Shown here in pieces: positions 7,638-11,879 of a stretch of 11,879 nucleotides of DNA (the stretch's first letter is position 1; each line of letters opens with the position of its first letter). The position numbers and the translations under genes were made by a program. This stretch comes from an uncultured Ruminococcus sp. (GTDB lineage Bacteria > Bacillota_A > Clostridia > RUG12999). The notes below the pieces were generated by a model. It was not told the DNA's origin. It searched no databases and worked only from the letters and a program-made list of their open reading frames with translations. The stretch lies in NCBI GenBank assembly GCA_902783995.1, contig CACZTG010000168.1, positions 1-11,879 of the forward strand, read 5' to 3'.

Positions 7638-10326
7638 TTTGAACAGGCTGTATAATAAAGCTGTCTTGCTTTTATTGATTATAATTATGATGCTTTCGTT
7701 AAGTTTTACAGGCTTGACGGAGGACTATTCGTATTATGATGAGGCGGCAGCACTGCTTACGGGGCTTAATATAATAAAAGGCGATGAGCCGGATAGTCCT
7801 GTCACAAGAGCACGCTTTGCAGATGTTTTTACGAAAGCTATGAATATTTATACCGAGGGCTACGAGTCGGCATATCCCTTTTCGGATACTTATGACTCGG
7901 AATACCGTGAAGCAATAGAAATACTGCATGACAGGCATTATTTAAACGGAGTGGGAAATAACAATTTTGCTCCCGAAGGTCTTATGCTTACGGATTATAT
8001 TGCAAGGCTGTATGTTTGCGCGCTGGGGCTTGAACAGTACCCTCAGGATAACAATATGACATTTTTTGCCGCCGCAAACAGGCTTGGTCTTTTTAAAAAC
8101 GTTTCATATACGGAAGAGATTACAATGCATAATTTTGTGATTATGACGTATAATTTTCTGACGGAAGCGCCTGTCGGGAAAATTATTTTCGGCAGTGAAA
8201 GAGGCTATACTGTAGATAACAAAGATAATTTGCTTTATGAAAATTTCAGGGTTGTAAAGAAAAGAGGTATGATTTCCGAAAATTCAGTAAGCGGCGTTTT
8301 TTCAAAATCCTCCGCAAAGGATGGTTATGTAAAAATAAAGCTTTCGGACGGCACGATAACCACCGCAATTGACGCCGGCACGGGCATATCCGATTATTTA
8401 GGATATACGCTTGACGTCTATATAGAAAGCGGGGATGATGAAAACAGGGTTGTTTGCTTTGAAAAAAAGCCATATAATGATTACATCGAAATTGATATAC
8501 GGGATATTAATTTTGAAGGCTCAAGCTTAAGTCAGATTGTATATGACTCAAACGGAACCGTAAAAAAGAAAAATACCGCGGATTTTCCGGTTGTCATATT
8601 TAACGGCGTATATTACGACGAGGGAGCCTTTGATTTTAATATACTTAAAAGCTATGACGGTACGTTAACGTTAATAAACAGCGGGGACAGCAGATATTAC
8701 GATATTATAAAAATTAACGCTTATACCGATTATTTTGTCAGAAACGTTGAGTACTATGACGGAGAAATGCGTATTTTCGATAAAGGCGAAAACGCAAGTC
8801 TTATTTTGAATGAAAACGAAAGCAAAATAAAGCTTTACTATCCGAACGGGGCGGAAGCCTCGATTTACGAGCTTCAGGCAAATATGCTTCTTTCCGTAAT
8901 GAAATCCGCCGATTTAAGCAATATTCTTATTTATATTTGCGATAAAACCGAGGAAGAATATATTACAAATGTTGATGCGGAAGAAAGGTACATAAAAACA
9001 CAAGACGGAGAAACGTATGAGCTTTCGGCTTCGTTTCCGGTTAATAATATAGAAACCGGTAAAAATACGGTTGTTTATTTTGACTTTAGAGGTAAGGCGG
9101 GCTGGATAGAAACAGATGCCGAAAGCGGATATTCTTATGCTATAGTATGTTCTGCGGACTATGAAAAGAAAGATAATTCGGCGGTTCTTAAGACGTTTGC
9201 AAAAACGGGTGAATTTACATACTTTACGCTCGCCGAAAAAGCAAAAATAGACGGTATTTTTTATAAATCCGCCAAAGAACAGTATGACGTACTTGACGGC
9301 ATTAAAGTAAAAGGCTTTGAAACGGGAATGTTTCCGATTCGTTACCTTCTGGACGGGGAAGGAAAGATAAAAAACATTGACAGCCCCGTATATAACAGAA
9401 ATGCGGAATCGGAAGATTCACTTAAGATTTGTCTTGAAAAGAGCAAAACAACTTCAGGAGTATTGTTTTCATCTGATGGAATTTTAGCAAAAAAAATGGT
9501 ACTTACAGGCACAGCTAAAGTGTTTGTTTTACCTGAAGATTCTTCAATGCTCAGTAACATTGAAATGTTCAACGCAGGCGGCAGGTCACTGCTTGAAACA
9601 GGAAAAAACTCAAACATTATGGCTTTCAAAATTAAAGACGATTCACTTTATGCAGACCTTGTAGTGAATTGGAAAAACGCCGCGTCATATGCTGAAATCA
9701 ATCATGATAACAAGCTGTTTCTAATTGATAAAATAGGAAAAGCATATGATGAAGTGACAGATGAACTTGTAATGGAAGTTACCGGCATAGAGGGCGGCGT
9801 AAAAAAGACTTGCAAAACATATTCGGAATTTGACAAGAGCAAGCTTGACGGCGTTAAGAGAGGAGATATTGTTCGTTTTGCATATTATAAAGGCGCAATA
9901 TTTAATGTCGAAATCGTATTCAGCCAAGATGATTCGGGCGGATATATAGGTACATATAACCAGCCGGGCGGCGCAAACGGCGTTGATAACAACGAAGGTA
10001 ATTACGATATGTATTACTGCGGTTATGTTCGTGACAGAGAAGGAAAATACCTGAAAATCTGGACAGCCGACATTACAAATTCAGGGAAAAGCGTATTAAT
10101 TCCAAAAACCACAAGCTGGGAAAACACCGATGAAACGTCGGAGGAATACAGGGTGATTCAGGCGACGAATATAGCGGTTTACGACCCAACTTTAAACAGT
10201 AACGAACAGGTATATGTAGGAGATATTGAGGATATTCCGTATTTTGAAGGGAACGGTGATTATGCAATTGTGATTACGCGTTACAGAAGCAGGTCGCCGC
10301 AGGAAACAATAATAATTAAACAGTAA
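7630..10326 (+). CDS. Large secreted protein with N-terminal degenerate SLH repeats and a long beta-rich body
   Basis: The start is GTG at 7630 or TTG at 7639 (see the binding site); the product is about 895-898 residues. A signal peptide or anchor follows (LLLLIIIMMLSLSFTG). Residues 35-180 carry three SLH-like repeats: 35-80 (EAAALLTGLNIIKG, PVTRARFADVF), 84-135 (FSDTYDSEYREAIEILHDRHYLNG, NNFAPEGLMLTDYIARL) and a weak third at about 142-180 (NRLGLFKNV, EEITMHNFVIMTYNFL). The second lacks the usual TR dipeptide and the third is strongly diverged, so wall binding may be weak. Residues 190-898 are a long, strand-rich region of short repeated strand-turn units, with stretches such as SRYYDIIKINAYTDYFVRNV at about 357-376 and a C-terminal ITRYRSRSPQETIIIKQ. 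Similar ~0.9-1.0 kilo-residue SLH proteins accompany surface glycan genes in Clostridia, but their function is not established to my knowledge. No active site is seen. It ends the operon; a perfect palindrome follows. Confidence 0.87.
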   Translation: MLDLNRLYNKAVLLLLIIIMMLSLSFTGLTEDYSYYDEAAALLTGLNIIKGDEPDSPVTRARFADVFTKAMNIYTEGYESAYPFSDTYDSEYREAIEILHDRHYLNGVGNNNFAPEGLMLTDYIARLYVCALGLEQYPQDNNMTFFAAANRLGLFKNVSYTEEITMHNFVIMTYNFLTEAPVGKIIFGSERGYTVDNKDNLLYENFRVVKKRGMISENSVSGVFSKSSAKDGYVKIKLSDGTITTAIDAGTGISDYLGYTLDVYIESGDDENRVVCFEKKPYNDYIEIDIRDINFEGSSLSQIVYDSNGTVKKKNTADFPVVIFNGVYYDEGAFDFNILKSYDGTLTLINSGDSRYYDIIKINAYTDYFVRNVEYYDGEMRIFDKGENASLILNENESKIKLYYPNGAEASIYELQANMLLSVMKSADLSNILIYICDKTEEEYITNVDAEERYIKTQDGETYELSASFPVNNIETGKNTVVYFDFRGKAGWIETDAESGYSYAIVCSADYEKKDNSAVLKTFAKTGEFTYFTLAEKAKIDGIFYKSAKEQYDVLDGIKVKGFETGMFPIRYLLDGEGKIKNIDSPVYNRNAESEDSLKICLEKSKTTSGVLFSSDGILAKKMVLTGTAKVFVLPEDSSMLSNIEMFNAGGRSLLETGKNSNIMAFKIKDDSLYADLVVNWKNAASYAEINHDNKLFLIDKIGKAYDEVTDELVMEVTGIEGGVKKTCKTYSEFDKSKLDGVKRGDIVRFAYYKGAIFNVEIVFSQDDSGGYIGTYNQPGGANGVDNNEGNYDMYYCGYVRDREGKYLKIWTADITNSGKSVLIPKTTSWENTDETSEEYRVIQATNIAVYDPTLNSNEQVYVGDIEDIPYFEGNGDYAIVITRYRSRSPQETIIIKQ

Positions 10327-10334
10327 AAGAAATC

Positions 10335-10368
10335 AGGGGTGTTGATAAAAATTTTTATCAACACCCCT
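10335..10368. terminator. Perfect 34-bp palindrome after the last operon gene, probable transcription end
   Basis: AGGGGTGTTGATAAAAA is followed directly by its exact reverse complement, starting 8 nt after the stop codon. The RNA can form a stem of about 15 pairs with a tight A/U centre. The sequence after it (ATTCAAG) lacks a U-run, so its efficiency as an intrinsic terminator is doubtful, but its position between convergent transcription units argues for a 3' boundary. Confidence 0.55.
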
Positions 10369-10390
10369 ATTCAAGAAACGGAAAAACTTC

Positions 10391-10436
10391 GCAAAATGTG
10401 TTTTGCTGTCCGGAACAGAGGTAAAAGCGGCTCTGT
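10391..10436 (+). other. Two short consecutive hairpins in the intergenic region
   Basis: GCAAAA/TTTTGC (10391-10396 and 10401-10406, loop TGTG) is followed by ACAGAG/CTCTGT (10415-10420 and 10431-10436, loop of 10 nt). The stems are short and could occur by chance. They lie just after the 34-bp palindrome and overlap the start of the weak open frame at 10403. Confidence 0.25.
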
Positions 10437-10657
10437 CAGAGTTTTATATTTTGTTGTTGCGGAAACTATTTATTTTTGCATATTCCAAAAATGAAAAGGA
10501 CAATTTGACTGATGAAGAACGTAACAACATTAAAAAGATGATTGAACGGATGGAGCAAAGTTTATTTTTTGTGAAAGTATATGACGGGATTATGCAGGGT
10601 GATGGTGGTTTTGACTTTTGGAAAAGTGGAGACGGCAGACTGTCAGACAATGCATAA
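10403..10657 (+). CDS. Possible small orphan protein or gene remnant (weak)
   Basis: The frame is open from 10349 to the TAA at 10655-10657. The only early start is a TTG at 10403 with no ribosome binding site before it; the first in-frame ATG is far inside. The reading (about 84 residues) has a hydrophobic stretch YILLLRKLFIFAYS, a charged helix-like part DEERNNIKKMIERMEQS, and an ending with FDFWKSGDGRLSDNA. The second half looks more protein-like than random sequence, which suggests a decayed or truncated gene rather than noise. I recognise no family. It lies between two probable transcription ends and has no obvious promoter. It may well not be expressed. Confidence 0.25.
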   Translation: MLSGTEVKAALSEFYILLLRKLFIFAYSKNEKDNLTDEERNNIKKMIERMEQSLFFVKVYDGIMQGDGGFDFWKSGDGRLSDNA

Positions 10658-10767
10658 TGCAAAAATATTTGTCAGCATAAAGTTGAAAACGGAAAATTTA
10701 AAATGAAGCTCCGCAGGCGCGTTGCCGCAAAAAAGCATAAAATTTTAAGCTTAAAAATAAAGAAAGG

Positions 10768-10806
10768 GGCTGCTGCAGGAGTAAAATACTTCCGTTTGCA
10801 GCAGCC
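10768..10806 (-). terminator. Intrinsic terminator of gap (minus strand), possibly bidirectional
   Basis: On the minus strand a 10-bp GC-rich stem GGCTGCTGCA/TGCAGCAGCC encloses a partly paired inner stem (GGAAGTA with TACTCC). It is followed by CCTTTCTTTATTTTTAAG, a T-rich tract (plus positions 10767-10750). It begins 24 nt beyond the gap stop codon. On the plus strand the hairpin is followed by TCGTTCTTTAAATAAATT, so it could also stop read-through from the operon. Confidence 0.88.
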
Positions 10807-10830
10807 TCGTTCTTTAAATAAATTAAGAAA

Positions 10831-11859
10831 TTAAGCAAGTTCCGCGAAATACTTTATAGTTCTTACCATCTGGCTTGTGTATGAGTTTTCATTGTCATAC
10901 CAGGAAACAACCTGTACTTCATAAAGGTCGTCGCCTATAGCGGAAACCATTGTCTGAGTAGCGTCGAACAATGAGCCGTATTTCATACCGATAACATCGG
11001 AAGAAACAATCGGGTCTTCATTGTAACCGAAGGATTCGGAAGCGGCAGCTTTCATTGCGGCATTGATGCCTTCCGCGGTAATGTCCTTACCTTTAACAAC
11101 CGCTGTAAGAATTGTTGTTGAGCCTGTCGGTACGGGTACACGCTGTGCCGAGCCGATAAGCTTGCCGTTAAGCTCGGGAATTACAAGACCGATAGCCTTT
11201 GCTGCGCCTGTTGAGTTGGGTACGATATTTGCAGCGCCTGCTCTTGCGCGGCGAAGGTCGCCCTTTCTGTGAGGACCGTCAAGAATCATCTGGTCACCTG
11301 TGTAAGCGTGAATTGTGCTCATGATACCGCTCTGAATTGGAGCGTAGTCGTTAAGAGCCTTTGCCATGGGAGCAAGGCAGTTTGTTGTGCAGGAAGCAGC
11401 CGAAATGATTGTATCGTCTTTTGTAAGAGTTTTTTCATTTACACTGAACACAACAGTTTTAAGGTCTTTGCCTGCAGGAGCGGAGATAACAACCTTTTTA
11501 GCGCCTGCGTCAATATGAGCCTGGCTCTTTTCTTTTGAGCAGTAGAAACCTGTACATTCAAGTACAACGTCAACATCAAGCTCGCCCCAAGGAGCGTCTT
11601 TTGCGTCCTTGATTGCGTAAATTTTGATTGTTTTGCCGTCAACCGTGATTGAATCTTCACCTGCTTCAACAGAGTGAAGACCTTCACCTATTTTACCGCA
11701 GTATCCGCCCTGTGCTGTGTCATACTTTAAAAGATGAGCAAGCATTTTGGGGTCTGTAAGGTCGTTGATAGCTACTATCTCATAACCCTCTGCGCCGAAC
11801 ATCTGACGGAAAGCAAGCCTTCCGATACGTCCGAAACCGTTAATTGCAACTTTTACCAT
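10831..11859 (-). CDS. gap: Glyceraldehyde-3-phosphate dehydrogenase, class I (phosphorylating)
   Basis: This 342-residue cytosolic enzyme oxidises glyceraldehyde 3-phosphate to 1,3-bisphosphoglycerate with NAD and phosphate in glycolysis. The N-terminal Rossmann motif is INGFGRIGR (6-14). Asp33 in AINDLTD is the usual mark of NAD rather than NADP preference. The catalytic motif [12 protein letters not shown] places the nucleophile at Cys157, and His184 in [10 protein letters not shown] is the base. The S-loop reads [20 protein letters not shown] (195-214), followed by STGAAKAIG; the C-terminus has [16 protein letters not shown]. Length is at the usual value (330-345). AGGAGGA stands 7 nt upstream of the ATG, an ideal site fitting high expression. 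A terminator follows directly, so no pgk or tpi is co-transcribed downstream; the gene appears to end its own unit. It is unrelated in function to the surface operon it converges with. Confidence 0.98.
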   Translation of the reverse strand: MVKVAINGFGRIGRLAFRQMFGAEGYEIVAINDLTDPKMLAHLLKYDTAQGGYCGKIGEGLHSVEAGEDSITVDGKTIKIYAIKDAKDAPWGELDVDVVLECTGFYCSKEKSQAHIDAGAKKVVISAPAGKDLKTVVFSVNEKTLTKDDTIISAASCTTNCLAPMAKALNDYAPIQSGIMSTIHAYTGDQMILDGPHRKGDLRRARAGAANIVPNSTGAAKAIGLVIPELNGKLIGSAQRVPVPTGSTTILTAVVKGKDITAEGINAAMKAAASESFGYNEDPIVSSDVIGMKYGSLFDATQTMVSAIGDDLYEVQVVSWYDNENSYTSQMVRTIKYFAELA

Positions 11860-11866
11860 TTTTTAT

Positions 11867-11873
11867 TCCTCCT
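11867..11873 (-). promoter_or_regulatory. Ribosome binding site of gap
   Basis: AGGAGGA on the minus strand, 7 nt before the ATG, is a near-perfect match to the 16S anti-SD sequence. The promoter lies outside the window. Confidence 0.9.
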
Positions 11874-11879
11874 AAAAAA

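Noticed and set aside
10743..10756. TTTTAAGCTTAAAA palindrome
   Set aside because: It overlaps the T-rich tract of the gap terminator and is explained by AT-rich composition.
1..11879. CRISPR arrays, tRNA or rRNA genes, insertion sequences
   Set aside because: No regularly spaced repeats, cloverleaf-like sequence, rRNA signature or transposase-like reading was seen on either strand.

Overview
The window looks like a piece of chromosome from an anaerobic, Gram-positive member of the Clostridia (Oscillospiraceae/Lachnospiraceae-like, probably gut or rumen). The evidence is an AT-rich composition, strong AGGAGG-type ribosome binding sites, a lipoprotein sugar-binding protein of the LplA/AlgQ family, S-layer homology (SLH) domains, and a class I glyceraldehyde-3-phosphate dehydrogenase with a clostridial-looking sequence. 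The phylum assignment is inference; there is no rRNA or other definitive marker here.

Region 1 (1-10326) is a run of six same-strand genes, nearly all exported. They are: the 3' end of a secreted protein (1-204); a sugar-binding lipoprotein (223-1767); a secreted beta-sandwich protein with two related units (1885-3552); a large mosaic secreted protein ending in a LamG/concanavalin-like domain (3590-5953); a protein with three C-terminal SLH domains that should anchor it to the cell wall (5958-7637); and a 0.9-kb-codon secreted protein with degenerate SLH repeats at its N-terminus (7630-10326). The last three genes are tightly packed (4-nt gap, then an 8-nt overlap), so they are probably co-transcribed. 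A perfect 32-bp palindrome plus a second hairpin separates the binding-protein gene from the genes after it. No catalytic domain (glycoside hydrolase, polysaccharide lyase, esterase) is recognisable anywhere in the run, and no ABC permease, regulator or ATPase is in the window.

Region 2 (10327-10830) is a 0.5-kb stretch between convergent transcription units. It holds a perfect 34-bp palindrome just after the last operon gene, two small hairpins, a weak open frame with no good start (10403-10657), and a strong terminator hairpin for the gene on the other strand.

Region 3 (10831-11859, minus strand) is a complete gap gene with an ideal ribosome binding site. It is housekeeping glycolysis and functionally unrelated to the operon.

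The best reading of the operon is a cell-surface glycan capture system: wall-attached SLH proteins and secreted multi-domain adhesin/carbohydrate-binding proteins display or hold a polysaccharide, and the lipoprotein passes oligosaccharides (uronate-containing, if the AlgQ/LplA kinship reflects substrate) to a permease encoded elsewhere. A small beta-sandwich module appears in three of the genes (ends of the first and third, start of the fourth), which ties them together as one functional family. Substrate and assembly are inference from domain kinship only.
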